Shown here: positions 24,943-33,138 of the stretch, piece after piece
How the letters are laid out: each line of letters starts with the position of its first letter
How positions within the stretch are numbered: position 1 is the stretch's first letter
Source of the DNA: Planctomycetaceae bacterium
GTDB taxonomy: Bacteria; Planctomycetota; SZUA-567
Direction of reading: 5' to 3'
NCBI GenBank assembly: GCA_021205245.1
Contig: JAJPXZ010000049.1
Coordinates: 1-33,593 of the forward strand
Length of the DNA: 33,593 bases
The notes under the pieces: model-generated
Told to the model about the DNA's origin: nothing
Seen by the model: the letters and a program-made list of their open reading frames with translations, nothing else
Database searches by the model: none
Position numbers and translations under genes: made by a program

Positions 24943-25730
24943 ACCAGGCTGACGTCGCTTCGCTCAGTATTTGGCAGTTCTCCATCGTTTATCTGCTGCT
25001 GCTACTGGTTATCGCCATCATGAAGAAGGCGAAGATCAACAAGGCCAAGGAATTGATCTGGGCTACCTTCAGGATGACCGCGCAGTTGGTGGTGGTCGGC
25101 TTGATACTGACCTATGTGCTCCAAAACCCTCATCCTCTTTTCACCATCCTCTTTCTCGTCGGCATGACTGTGTTCGCCATCCACCGGGTTATCTCGCAAA
25201 ACCGCCACTTGAATAAACGCTTTAAAACCATTATCGCTTTCAGCCTTGGTGGTTCAGGTCTTGTCATTGTCGTCTTTTTCGTGTGCGTGGTGGTGCGGGT
25301 GAGCTTGTTTAACCCGCAATACACAATCCCGTTGGCCGGCATGATTATCGCCAACGCAATGACCGGCCTCAATCTGGGCATGAAGTCCTTTGTGACCACC
25401 ATGGAGGCGGACCGGGTCCGCATTGAAAGTTTGCTCAACATCGGCGCCAAGCCGAGCGAGATCCTTACGCCGATCGTCAATAACTCGCTGGAGACCGCCC
25501 TTCTCCCGCACATGAACAGGATGCTGGGCATGGGGATTGTCTCGCTCCCGGGCATGATGACCGGTCAGATACTCTCCGGAACGCTGCCTATGACCGCCAT
25601 CCTCTACCAGATAGCCATCATGGTCGCGATTTGCGCCGTGGTCTGCATTTCAGTTTTTCTCTCCCTTTATTATGGCTATCGCACACTATTCAACGACCGA
25701 AGCCAGATCGCGTTTCCAGCACCCAATTAA
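24939..25730 (+). CDS. fetB: FetB-type membrane subunit (UPF0014)
   Basis: This 263-residue multi-pass protein belongs to the FetB/YbbM (UPF0014) family. Family stretches include the early IWATFRMTAQLVVVGLIL (membrane 2), the GMIIANAMTGLNLG block and SLPGMMTGQILSGT near the C-terminus. It forms the membrane half of the exporter with the ATPase it overlaps. There is no signal peptide. The gene ends the operon and is followed by a hairpin. Confidence 0.88.
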   Translation: MNQADVASLSIWQFSIVYLLLLLVIAIMKKAKINKAKELIWATFRMTAQLVVVGLILTYVLQNPHPLFTILFLVGMTVFAIHRVISQNRHLNKRFKTIIAFSLGGSGLVIVVFFVCVVVRVSLFNPQYTIPLAGMIIANAMTGLNLGMKSFVTTMEADRVRIESLLNIGAKPSEILTPIVNNSLETALLPHMNRMLGMGIVSLPGMMTGQILSGTLPMTAILYQIAIMVAICAVVCISVFLSLYYGYRTLFNDRSQIAFPAPN

Positions 25731-25820
25731 GGCTTGTCGTGGGAGGGTATTTGTCACTTCTCCTGATTCCGACTGGTCGCAACAGAATGGGATGGAGTTA
25801 TGAATAGGCTCTAAACAGAG

Positions 25821-25853
25821 TCCGCCAAGGCCTTATGGTCCTTGGCGTGCTTT
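25821..25853 (+). terminator. Terminator of the fetAB operon; copy 1 of a repeated element
   Basis: CGCCAAGG (25823-25830) pairs with CCTTGGCG (25840-25847) and is followed by TGCTTTA. The element matches the terminator at 29207-29234 at 25 of 28 positions. Confidence 0.65.
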
Positions 25854-25952
25854 ATTGACAGATGCGGAATGCTCTCGCTATGTATTTGAATTCGATTTGT
25901 ATTTCATACCTTTGAAGCATATACTGAATTTTCACATTTTCAGGAGGAGCGT

Positions 25953-26843
25953 ATGGATATACGAGTGTTACGGTACTTCGTAACGGTTGCCAGAGAGGGA
26001 AGTATTACCAACGCGGCGAAGTTCCTTCACGTTACTCAGCCAACTTTGTCCAGGCAACTCAAGGAGCTTGAAGAGGATTTAGGCAAGCAACTTTTCATCC
26101 GCAGCACGTCGAAGTTAAAGCTTACCGAAGAAGGTATGTTGCTTCGAAAACGCGCTGAAGATATTCTGGATATGGTGGAGAAGACCCGGGATGAATTTCG
26201 CTCCATGGATGACATCACCGGGGGCGATATCCACATTGGCAGCGCCGAGACGCATGCCATGAGTATCATTGCCCAGGCCGCCATTGATCTTCAGACCCGT
26301 TATTCCAACGTTCGCTTCCATATATACAGCGGAAACGCCGATGAGGTAATCGAGCGCCTGGACAGGGGACTGTTGGACTTTTGCCTTCTGGTCATGCCCG
26401 TGGACTTGATCAAGTACAATTATATTACGCTCCCCAGCAAAGATACATGGGGGGTCGTTATGCGGAAGGATTGCCCGCTTGCCGCCAAGAAAAGTGTGAG
26501 AGTCAATGACCTGGTCAAGCTGCCGCTCATATGCTCGCGACAGTCCTTGGACCATGAAATTGCCGATTGGTTCGGCGAAAAACTCGACGGACTGCGAATA
26601 GTGGCAACGTACAATCTCTTCTTCAACGCTTCCATTTTGGTGGAAGAAGGCGGCGGCTATATGATAGCTCTCGACAAACTCGTGAATACGGGAAAGGAAA
26701 GCAACCTTACCTTCCGACCCCTAGCCCCGAAGCTTGAATCGGGGCTGTGTCTCGCCTGGAAAAAGTACCAGGTGTTCTCGCGCGCCGAAGAATTGTTTCT
26801 GGAAGACATTAAAGCACGGTTTTCCATTGAAGATTCTGAGTAA
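25953..26843 (+). CDS. LysR-type transcriptional regulator
   Basis: This 296-residue protein has the LysR helix-turn-helix at its N-terminus (about 1-60: LRYFVTVAREGSITNAAK and PTLSRQLKELEEDLG) and a two-lobe effector domain (about 90-296), a normal length. Its first gene neighbour downstream is the secreted hydrolase at 27306, which carries a fitting T-N11-A operator in front of it. It is thus probably the activator of that gene. A good ribosome site (AGGAGG) precedes the start. Its effector is unknown. Confidence 0.92.
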   Translation: MDIRVLRYFVTVAREGSITNAAKFLHVTQPTLSRQLKELEEDLGKQLFIRSTSKLKLTEEGMLLRKRAEDILDMVEKTRDEFRSMDDITGGDIHIGSAETHAMSIIAQAAIDLQTRYSNVRFHIYSGNADEVIERLDRGLLDFCLLVMPVDLIKYNYITLPSKDTWGVVMRKDCPLAAKKSVRVNDLVKLPLICSRQSLDHEIADWFGEKLDGLRIVATYNLFFNASILVEEGGGYMIALDKLVNTGKESNLTFRPLAPKLESGLCLAWKKYQVFSRAEELFLEDIKARFSIEDSE

Positions 26844-27085
26844 CTTCCATTATCCTAGCTAGGCTTGGGATGAAAATCTGACACAGATTCGTGTTTCACC
26901 TAGACCTTCCTCAACTTTTCCGCTGTTCGAAGTTACCACGCATGGTACCCGCACGGGATGCCTCCGCATTTATCATATAACAAATGTCTAGCGGGCATAT
27001 TGTTCGCTATGCCTACTGCCTCATAGTCATTACGTATGAAACATACCTCCATCACCGCACTGACACCGAGGACTCACGTCATTAG

Positions 27086-27108
27086 CTATATGCCTATAGA
27101 GCATATAG
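27086..27108. promoter_or_regulatory. LysR-type operator, T-N11-A inside an 8-bp inverted repeat
   Basis: CTATATGC and GCATATAG are exact inverted copies 7 bases apart. The core T(27091)-N11-A(27103) is the canonical LysR box. Its centre is about 65 bases upstream of the predicted start point, the usual place for LysR activation. Confidence 0.7.
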
Positions 27109-27127
27109 TTGATTTCAATATAAGTAA

Positions 27128-27155
27128 TTGCTAATTAAGGATCTTGGTATATAGT
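27128..27155 (+). promoter_or_regulatory. Promoter of the secreted hydrolase gene
   Basis: TTGCTA (27128-27133) and TATAGT (27150-27155) are 16 bases apart. The imperfect -35 box fits an activator-dependent promoter. Confidence 0.55.
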
Positions 27156-27305
27156 TACTTTAGGAAGGGATGGAAATACAATTTCTGAATCCGCCAAAAG
27201 ACGGCACAATATGCAATAAAAGTAGTGATGTAAGACAGGTGCACATGGAATGACGTTACGCTGATATGGCGAATTGATAGTTAGTGAACATACAAGGAGA
27301 AAAAA

Positions 27306-28355
27306 ATGAGTAAGGTGATGATGGTAATTATGGCTGCGACCGCTTTTGGTTTGATGGTCTCCATGGCGACTCCCTGTTTTTCCCAGGAAAAACCGTCAGA
27401 CGCGGACAACTTTTATAAAAGCGACAAGGTGACTTCACAAAAAGTCATGTTCCCAAATCAGTATGCTATGAATGTGGTCGGCAATCTTTTTCTGCCCACC
27501 GATATGGACTGGAACCGGCACTACCCGGCCATTATTGTCGGTCATCCCATGGGTGCGGTGAAGGAGCAAAGCGCTAATCTCTACGCTACAAAAATGGCGG
27601 AGCAAGGTTTTGTCGCCCTTTCCATCGACCTTTCCTTCTGGGGCGAGAGCGACGGCCAGCCCAGGAATGCAGTTGCGCCGGAAATCTATTCCGAGACCTT
27701 TAGCGCGGCGGTGGATTACCTCGGCACCCGTTCCTACGTGGACCGGGAACGGATTGGCGCAATTGGTATATGCGGTAGCGGTAGTTTTGCCATTAGCGCT
27801 GCCAAGATTGATCCGCGACTGAAAGCCATCGCAACGGTCAGTATGTACGATATGGGATCGGCGAACCGTCACGCCCTTCGTAACTCCCTCACGGTGGAAC
27901 AGCGGAAGCAGATCCTCGCTGAAGCGGCGGAACAGCGCTACGTCGAATTCCAGGGTGGCCCGACCCGGTATACGAGTGGCACGGTGCATGAAATCAACGA
28001 AAACTCACACCCCATCGAGATCGAATTCTACGAGTTCTACCGCACCCCGCGCGGCGAATTCACGCCCGCCAGCTCCAACCCAGAGGTAACCACGCACCCG
28101 ACGCTGACCAGCAATGTCAAATTCATGAACTTCTATCCGTTCAATGACATTGAGACAATTTCACCCCGCCCCATGATGTTCATTGCCGGTGCAGACGCGC
28201 ATTCCATCGAGTTCAGCGAAAACGCCTACGAGCGCGCCGCCGAACCGAAAGAATTGGTCATTGTTCCGGGTGCGGGTCATGTGGATTTGTACGACAGGGT
28301 AAACCTGATTCCCTGGGATAAGCTGACCTCCTTCTTCACCGCCAACCTAAAGTAA
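27306..28355 (+). CDS. Secreted alpha/beta hydrolase, YcjY/DLH-like
   Basis: This 349-residue hydrolase starts with a signal peptide (about 1-26, ending CFS-Q), so it should act in the periplasm or outside. The nucleophile elbow reads GICGSGS, giving Cys156 rather than Ser, as in dienelactone hydrolases and the YcjY group. An oxyanion context HPMGAVKEQ, a late Asp (AGADAHS) and His in GAGHVDLYD complete a plausible triad. Cys24 in the ATPCFS context is not a good lipobox. The substrate is unknown. It has the ribosome site AAGGAG and a LysR operator upstream. The acetyltransferase gene follows after 87 bases, so the two may act on the same class of compound, such as acetylated sugars. Confidence 0.82.
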   Translation: MSKVMMVIMAATAFGLMVSMATPCFSQEKPSDADNFYKSDKVTSQKVMFPNQYAMNVVGNLFLPTDMDWNRHYPAIIVGHPMGAVKEQSANLYATKMAEQGFVALSIDLSFWGESDGQPRNAVAPEIYSETFSAAVDYLGTRSYVDRERIGAIGICGSGSFAISAAKIDPRLKAIATVSMYDMGSANRHALRNSLTVEQRKQILAEAAEQRYVEFQGGPTRYTSGTVHEINENSHPIEIEFYEFYRTPRGEFTPASSNPEVTTHPTLTSNVKFMNFYPFNDIETISPRPMMFIAGADAHSIEFSENAYERAAEPKELVIVPGAGHVDLYDRVNLIPWDKLTSFFTANLK

Positions 28356-28393
28356 TTCTTCCGGTTTACTGCTAAAAAAACACGATGACGAGA

Positions 28394-28418
28394 GTGGGGG
28401 TGCGTAACGCGCCTCCAC
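28394..28418 (+). other. Hairpin between the hydrolase and acetyltransferase genes
   Basis: GTGGGGGTGC pairs with GCGCCTCCAC (two G-U pairs) around the loop GTAAC. No T-run follows. It resembles in loop and placement the hairpin at 19981-20006 and may tune expression of the following gene. Confidence 0.4.
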
Positions 28419-28442
28419 AATAGACCCACAGGGAGTGATGAA

Positions 28443-29048
28443 ATGGATGTTTTTCAACGTGACCAATCGGGCGAGCGTATCTCACTTACCGATCCCGATT
28501 ACCACAAAATAAGCGGAGTCATTCACGAAGCACAACAAATCGTGGCGGAGTTAAACACCGGCTACCACGAGAACGACGAGGTTCAGCGAATCTTTTCGCG
28601 TCTCACCGGCGTCACTGTTGATGAATCGTTTTGGCTGATGCCGCCCTTTTATACCGACTTCGGTAGGAATATCAGGATTGGCAAGAACGTCTTTATAAAT
28701 ACCTGCTGCACTTTCATGGACCGAGGCGGCATCACCATCGAGGACCGCGTCCTTATCGCGCCGAAGGTCAATCTTGTCACCACAGGCCATCCGATCGATC
28801 CGGTGACCAGGCGCGATACAATTTCCCGGCCGATTGTCATTAAGGAAAACGCCTGGCTCGGCATTGGCGTCAGCGTTATGCCCGGTGTCACGATCGGTGA
28901 AAACTCAATAATCACCGCGCATGCCGTAGTGACCAAAGATATACCTGCCAATGTCATCGCCGGTGGAATACCCGCCAAGGTTATCAGGACAATCGATCCG
29001 ATGGAAAGCCGGCGACTACGTCGTGAAGAAATACCGGCGGCCGACTAA
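28443..29048 (+). CDS. Sugar O-acetyltransferase, hexapeptide-repeat (Maa/LacA-like)
   Basis: This 201-residue acetyltransferase transfers acetyl from acetyl-CoA to a sugar hydroxyl. The N-terminal domain matches the maltose/galactoside acetyltransferase family, and the C-terminal half is a left-handed beta-helix of hexapeptide repeats (GVTIGENSIITAHAVV, then IPANVIAGGIPAKVI). The catalytic histidine is His116 in TTGHP. Length is standard. The start follows GGGAG. It follows the hydrolase gene and ends before a strong terminator. Confidence 0.9.
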   Translation: MDVFQRDQSGERISLTDPDYHKISGVIHEAQQIVAELNTGYHENDEVQRIFSRLTGVTVDESFWLMPPFYTDFGRNIRIGKNVFINTCCTFMDRGGITIEDRVLIAPKVNLVTTGHPIDPVTRRDTISRPIVIKENAWLGIGVSVMPGVTIGENSIITAHAVVTKDIPANVIAGGIPAKVIRTIDPMESRRLRREEIPAAD

Positions 29049-29202
29049 TGATGGAGTACTGCCGTATAAAATTTACCGCTATTGTTTGATTGGAAATGGT
29101 TAATCCCTACCTCGTTCCTTCACAATGACCTGCCCAGCATGGCTGTTGGCAACGCATTGATGCGATAAGTCAGTATGAATGGGAGGGGAATGGCAGTATA
29201 AC

Positions 29203-29239
29203 AAAATCCGCCAAGGCTTTATGGCCGTTGGCGGATTTT
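29203..29239 (+). terminator. Terminator of the acetyltransferase gene; copy 2 of a repeated element
   Basis: A perfect 12-bp stem, AAAATCCGCCAA with TTGGCGGATTTT, encloses a GGCTTTATGGCCG loop; the last bases form the T-run. The A-run and T-run at the two feet make it effective in both directions. Confidence 0.8.
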
Positions 29240-29358
29240 GACGAATGTTTACATGGTGGCGTTACCTATGTGATTTTACAAAATGAGGTGAAGTCCGAAA
29301 TGCTCATACTATAAACCATACCAGTATCCCGATCAGGTGATGGTCACCATTCCTAATT

Positions 29359-29388
29359 CCCCGCCATTGTTATGAATGGCGGGGTCTT
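29359..29388 (+). terminator. Second terminator in the same gap
   Basis: CCCCGCCATT and AATGGCGGGG form a perfect 10-bp stem with the loop GTTATG, followed by TCTTT. No gene lies between it and the terminator at 29203. Confidence 0.7.
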
Positions 29389-29419
29389 TCATTCCCGTAT
29401 ATTCGCGATTCACGACTGC

Positions 29420-29432
29420 GTAACAATGTTAC
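29420..29432. promoter_or_regulatory. Operator-like palindrome GTAACAATGTTAC
   Basis: A perfect 13-base palindrome around a central A, 82 bases upstream of a second one of the form GTAAYAATRTTAC. The pair suggests cooperative binding of a dimeric repressor, possibly with DNA looping. Confidence 0.55.
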
Positions 29433-29482
29433 TTCGAAGATCTAAAAGCGATACAAATTCGATAAAAAATTACATTATAAAA

Positions 29483-29511
29483 TTGACAAGCTCGACATGA
29501 TGTAATAATAT
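29483..29511 (+). promoter_or_regulatory. Near-consensus promoter of the last operon
   Basis: TTGACA (29483-29488) and TAATAT (29506-29511) are 17 bases apart. It should drive the GldA-like, GatZ-like, kinase and binding-protein genes. Confidence 0.75.
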
Positions 29512-29514
29512 TAC
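29502..29514. promoter_or_regulatory. Operator-like palindrome GTAATAATATTAC
   Basis: A perfect 13-base palindrome lying over the -10 box, in the right place for repression. It matches the palindrome at 29420 except for one symmetric base pair change in each arm. Confidence 0.6.
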
Positions 29515-29697
29515 AGAAGCTTCAGCCTTGAGAACTGTACTATTAGAACTGCGAAGCCGGCACTCTCCTGACTGCACCCATCCGCCCAAGACGGCTCTGG
29601 ACCCCCCTGAGCCCCAAACCATGAAGTCACCCGCCTACCGCAGCGATTGCGAAGCGGGATAGGTGTACTTTACCCTTATGCATGAGAGGCATGACAG

Positions 29698-30804
29698 ATG
29701 ATTCGCAGCGCAATATTCCCGCACAGGTATATTCAGGGGGCGGGGGCACTTGGGGAGTTGGGAAAACACCTCGCTCCGTTGGGTAGATCGGCTATCGCGG
29801 TTGTCGACCCAGGCATCGCGGACATGATGAAGCCGCGACTTGAGGGGGCGGTCAAGGGCAGCATCACCTTACATTGCATCGATTTTGGCGGCGAATCCAC
29901 CGAAGCAGCCATGAGAGCAGCAGCGGTAGAGGCAGAGCGCATAAATGCGGAAATGATCATCGGCGTTGGCGGCGGTAAGGCTATTGACACGGCAAAAGGC
30001 GCAGCATATTTCCACTCGGCGAAAGTGTTTATCATTCCCACAATCTGCGCTTCAGACGCACCCTGCAGCAAGAACGCCGGAGTGTACCGCCAAGAACATA
30101 CGGTGGACCGGGATATACATGGATTATTCAATCCGGATATCGTCCTGGTCGATACGGAAATCATTGCCAAGGCACCCACCCGCTTTCTCTCGGCCGGCAT
30201 TGCCGACGCTCTGGCGACGTGGTTTGAGGCGGAATCCTGCATGGTAACCCGGCATGTAAACTTTACCGGCTATTCCAGCACATTAACAGCCTATGCGATT
30301 GCGAAACTTTGTTACGAGACGTTGATCGCGTCAGCTCCTGCGGCGGTGGAACATTGCGACCTCGGGATCGTCACCCCGCAGCTTGAGGATGTTGTCGAAG
30401 CCTGCACGCTCATGAGTACGGTCGGTTTTGAGTCGGGCGGGCTGGCGTCGGCCCATGGCTTCCACCAGGGATTGGCTGAACTGCCGGAGACGCATCGCTT
30501 TATGCACGGCGAGAAAGTCGCGATGGGCATCCTCGCCTCCTTGTTCCTGACGAAGAAGCCGACAGCGCTGATTGAAGCCATTTTCCGATTCCATATCGCC
30601 ACCCGGCTTCCCGTTTGCCTTGCCGACTTGAATATCACCGATACCTCCCGAGAACACCTGATGATCGCCATCGACCGTATGAACCAGCCGGTTGAATGCA
30701 CCCATTGGGAGCCTATTCGATACTCCCCAGAGGATCACCTGGCGGCACTCCTTGCGGCGGATCAATATGGCAGACAAATCAAGGAGGCGTGCTGCAATGG
30801 CTAA
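29698..30804 (+). CDS. GldA-like iron/zinc-containing alcohol dehydrogenase
   Basis: This 368-residue enzyme belongs to the glycerol dehydrogenase (GldA) group of metal-dependent dehydrogenases. The metal ligands fit closely: Asp170 (GIADAL), His253 (SAHGFHQ) and His270 (MHGEK), against 171/254/271 in GldA as I recall it. The NAD loop is GVGGGKAIDTAK. The likely reaction is oxidation of a polyol such as glycerol or a related diol at a secondary hydroxyl. A start with the ribosome site GAGAGG lies at 29698. The stop overlaps the next start by eight bases, which shows that it is co-translated with the GatZ-like gene. Confidence 0.9.
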   Translation: MIRSAIFPHRYIQGAGALGELGKHLAPLGRSAIAVVDPGIADMMKPRLEGAVKGSITLHCIDFGGESTEAAMRAAAVEAERINAEMIIGVGGGKAIDTAKGAAYFHSAKVFIIPTICASDAPCSKNAGVYRQEHTVDRDIHGLFNPDIVLVDTEIIAKAPTRFLSAGIADALATWFEAESCMVTRHVNFTGYSSTLTAYAIAKLCYETLIASAPAAVEHCDLGIVTPQLEDVVEACTLMSTVGFESGGLASAHGFHQGLAELPETHRFMHGEKVAMGILASLFLTKKPTALIEAIFRFHIATRLPVCLADLNITDTSREHLMIAIDRMNQPVECTHWEPIRYSPEDHLAALLAADQYGRQIKEACCNG

Positions 30805-32089
30805 TCTTCTCGCCTCTTTGCCGGAAAGACATTTTCAGACCGGGTGCGGCGTGTACTCCATATGTTCCGCCCACCCCATCAGCCTCGAGGCAGGGGTACT
30901 CCGAGCGCTCGAGGATAACTCCAGCATGGTTCTCGAAGCGACTTCCAATCAGGTGGATCAGTACGGCGGCTATACCGGCATGACCCCGGCGTCATTCCGC
31001 GATTGGGTGGTGCAGTTCACTGGGAAAATGGGCCTTCCCAAGGACAGGCTTGTTCTGGGCGGCGATCACCTTGGTCCCAATCCGTGGCGGAACGAACCCG
31101 CATCGCAGGCCATGGACAAGGCCCGCGTTTTGATACGCGAATACGCTGCCGCCGGTTTTACCAAGCTTCACCTTGATTGCAGCATGTCCTTGGGTGGCGA
31201 CGCCGGACAGGCGCCGAGCCAGGAACTCGTCGCCGAGCGGGCGGCGGATCTGTGCAAGACGGCGGAAGCGGAGACTGCCGCGGCAACCGTCAAACCCGTT
31301 TACGTAATTGGCACCGAAGTGCCGATACCGGGCGGCGTGGCGCACGATGTCGATACCGGTCTGGCTGCTACCCGGGTGGACGATGCCGCCGAGACGTTGA
31401 AGACACACCAAAGGATCTTCGCCAAATATGGTTTGGAGGACGCCTGGTCACGGGTTATTGCCCTTGTCGTGCAGCCCGGCGTCGAGTTTGGAAATTACTC
31501 CGTGGCTGAGTACAACCCAAAAAAGGCGCGCGACCTATCGTCCTTTATCGCAGCCACGAAGGACATCGTCTTCGAGGCCCATTCGACCGATTATCAGACC
31601 GAGAAATCTCTCACCGCTCTTGTCGATGATCACTTCGCCATTCTTAAGGTCGGGCCGTGGCTGACTTGGGCGTATCGGGAAGCGCTCTTCGGCTTGGCCG
31701 ATATCGCGGACGAACTCTCTAGCGCCTGCGGTCTTCGGCAAATTATCGATGAAGTAATGACTTCGAATCCGCAATACTGGCAGGGGCATTACCACGGGTC
31801 GCCCAAAGACCTTAAGCTGGCGAGGGCGTTTTCGTTCAGTGACCGCATCCGTTATTACCTGCCGGATCCGAAAATACAGCAGGCAATCGACAAGCTCGTG
31901 CGGGAACTTTCCACGACACCTATTCCGCTTTCTCTCCTGAGCCAGTACCTCCCGGTCCAGTACGAGGAAGTGCGTGAAGGGGTGATTGCCAATAAACCGC
32001 ACGAGTTGTTACGGAGCGCCGTCTACAACGTTCTTACCGTCTATGCCAGGGCCACCGGTAACACCCGAACCGCCACGCCAGTCTCTTGA
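30797..32089 (+). CDS. GatZ/KbaZ-type tagatose-bisphosphate aldolase subunit
   Basis: This 430-residue protein matches the non-catalytic GatZ/KbaZ subunit of class II tagatose-1,6-bisphosphate aldolase, with a TIM barrel marked by GCGVYSICSAHP, GGDHLGPNPW, HLDCSM and GTEVPIPGG. In the E. coli systems this subunit stabilises the catalytic GatY/KbaY. No GatY/KbaY gene is in the window, although it could lie beyond its right end. The start at 30797 follows AAGGAGG and overlaps the previous gene. A reading from 30692 would run far into that gene and is rejected. The companion kinase at 32100 fits a tagatose or related sugar-phosphate route. Confidence 0.88.
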   Translation: MANLLASLPERHFQTGCGVYSICSAHPISLEAGVLRALEDNSSMVLEATSNQVDQYGGYTGMTPASFRDWVVQFTGKMGLPKDRLVLGGDHLGPNPWRNEPASQAMDKARVLIREYAAAGFTKLHLDCSMSLGGDAGQAPSQELVAERAADLCKTAEAETAAATVKPVYVIGTEVPIPGGVAHDVDTGLAATRVDDAAETLKTHQRIFAKYGLEDAWSRVIALVVQPGVEFGNYSVAEYNPKKARDLSSFIAATKDIVFEAHSTDYQTEKSLTALVDDHFAILKVGPWLTWAYREALFGLADIADELSSACGLRQIIDEVMTSNPQYWQGHYHGSPKDLKLARAFSFSDRIRYYLPDPKIQQAIDKLVRELSTTPIPLSLLSQYLPVQYEEVREGVIANKPHELLRSAVYNVLTVYARATGNTRTATPVS

Positions 32090-32099
32090 GGAGTGCACC

Positions 32100-33056
32100 A
32101 TGCCGCAGATCATAACTATTGGTGAAATACTTGTGGAAATCATGGCGCAGCAGGTCGGGCAGACCTTTCTGACTCCTGGTCTTTGGGATGCCCCCTATCC
32201 GAGTGGCGCTCCGGCCATATTTATCAGCCAGGCCGCACGGTTCGGTGCTGGGGCTGGAATCATCGGCTGTGTCGGTGCGGATGATTTCGGTCGCCTTAAC
32301 CTTGAGAGACTCAAGAACGACGGCGTGGACACCAGTGCGATCGCTATCAGCCCGGATCGCGCCACCGGCTGCGCCTTCGTAACCTACCGTAGTGACGGAA
32401 GCCGCTCGTTTATCTATCACATACCTGATTCAGCGGCGGGTCAGGTGGATATCGGGCAGATCAATCCGAAATGGTTTGAGGATTGCCGATACCTGCACGT
32501 CATGGGGTCTTCATTTTCTATCCCGGGCGTCTATGAAGCCGTGACCACCTGTGCCGAGATCGTCAAACGGAGCGGCGGCAAGATCAGTTTCGACCCGAAC
32601 ATCCGCATTGAATTGATAGCCCGGGATGAAGCGATGCGGGGAAGAATTTTAAACATCTACAGCCAGACCAACCTGCTCCTCCCCGGGAGCGACGAACTAT
32701 CGCTTCTAACCGGCTGTAATGATGTGGATGAAAGCCTCGATATCATTTTCGCCACGACGGGTATTGAAGACGTGGTTGTAAAGAATGCGGCCAAAGGCTG
32801 TCGGTATGCCAACCGCCAGGAGCGCGTCGATGTCGCTCCCTTCTCGGTAGAGGAGGTGGACCCCACCGGCGCAGGCGATTGCTTTGCCGGTGCCTTGGTG
32901 GCCGGGTTGGTCCTGGGCATGCCCACCCGCGAAGCGGTGGCGACGGCGGCGGCGGCAGGGGCTTTGGCCGTCACCAAAAAAGGACCGATGGAAGGCGCCA
33001 GCTTCCTCGTGGATGTGAAGTCCTTCATGGCATCCAACGCAATTCCCGTAGCCTGA
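32100..33056 (+). CDS. PfkB-family sugar kinase
   Basis: This 318-residue kinase phosphorylates a sugar or sugar phosphate with ATP. The signature DPTGAGDCFAGAL holds the catalytic base Asp260, and an N-terminal GEILVEIM/PSGAPAIFISQAARFG region resembles the glycine-rich substrate motif, with APA instead of the common GGA. Length is normal. The start at 32100 follows GAGGAG and lies 11 bases after the GatZ-like stop. It may be a fructokinase, 2-keto-3-deoxygluconate kinase or tagatose-6-phosphate kinase. The last fits best with a GatZ-like neighbour, but sequence alone does not decide. Confidence 0.88.
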   Translation: MPQIITIGEILVEIMAQQVGQTFLTPGLWDAPYPSGAPAIFISQAARFGAGAGIIGCVGADDFGRLNLERLKNDGVDTSAIAISPDRATGCAFVTYRSDGSRSFIYHIPDSAAGQVDIGQINPKWFEDCRYLHVMGSSFSIPGVYEAVTTCAEIVKRSGGKISFDPNIRIELIARDEAMRGRILNIYSQTNLLLPGSDELSLLTGCNDVDESLDIIFATTGIEDVVVKNAAKGCRYANRQERVDVAPFSVEEVDPTGAGDCFAGALVAGLVLGMPTREAVATAAAAGALAVTKKGPMEGASFLVDVKSFMASNAIPVA

Positions 33057-33138
33057 ACCACGAAATATTCCATAAGGGCTCTAGCGCCGCCATGGTGGCT
33101 GGCGCGAGGCCCGCGTTCGTACATTTATAGGAGAACCG

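Larger units (their letters stand above)
26844..27305. other. Regulatory intergenic region before the hydrolase
   Basis: This 462-base AT-rich gap contains a LysR-type operator (27086-27108), a promoter (27128-27155) and a leader of about 140 bases. I see no protein gene in it. The first 240 bases show nothing I can interpret. Confidence 0.6.
29049..29697. other. Intergenic region of 649 bases with terminators, palindromes and promoter
   Basis: No protein gene is recognisable. From left to right it holds a terminator (29203-29239), a second terminator (29359-29387), a 13-base palindrome (29420-29432), a strong promoter with a second, matching palindrome on its -10 box (29483-29514), and a leader of about 180 bases. 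A 13-codon frame at 29621 lacks a ribosome site. The stretch between the two terminators may hold a short RNA. Confidence 0.6.

Noticed and set aside
29621..29662. A 13-codon leader peptide before the GldA-like gene
   Set aside because: There is no ribosome site, no run of regulatory codons, and no terminator/antiterminator pair behind it.
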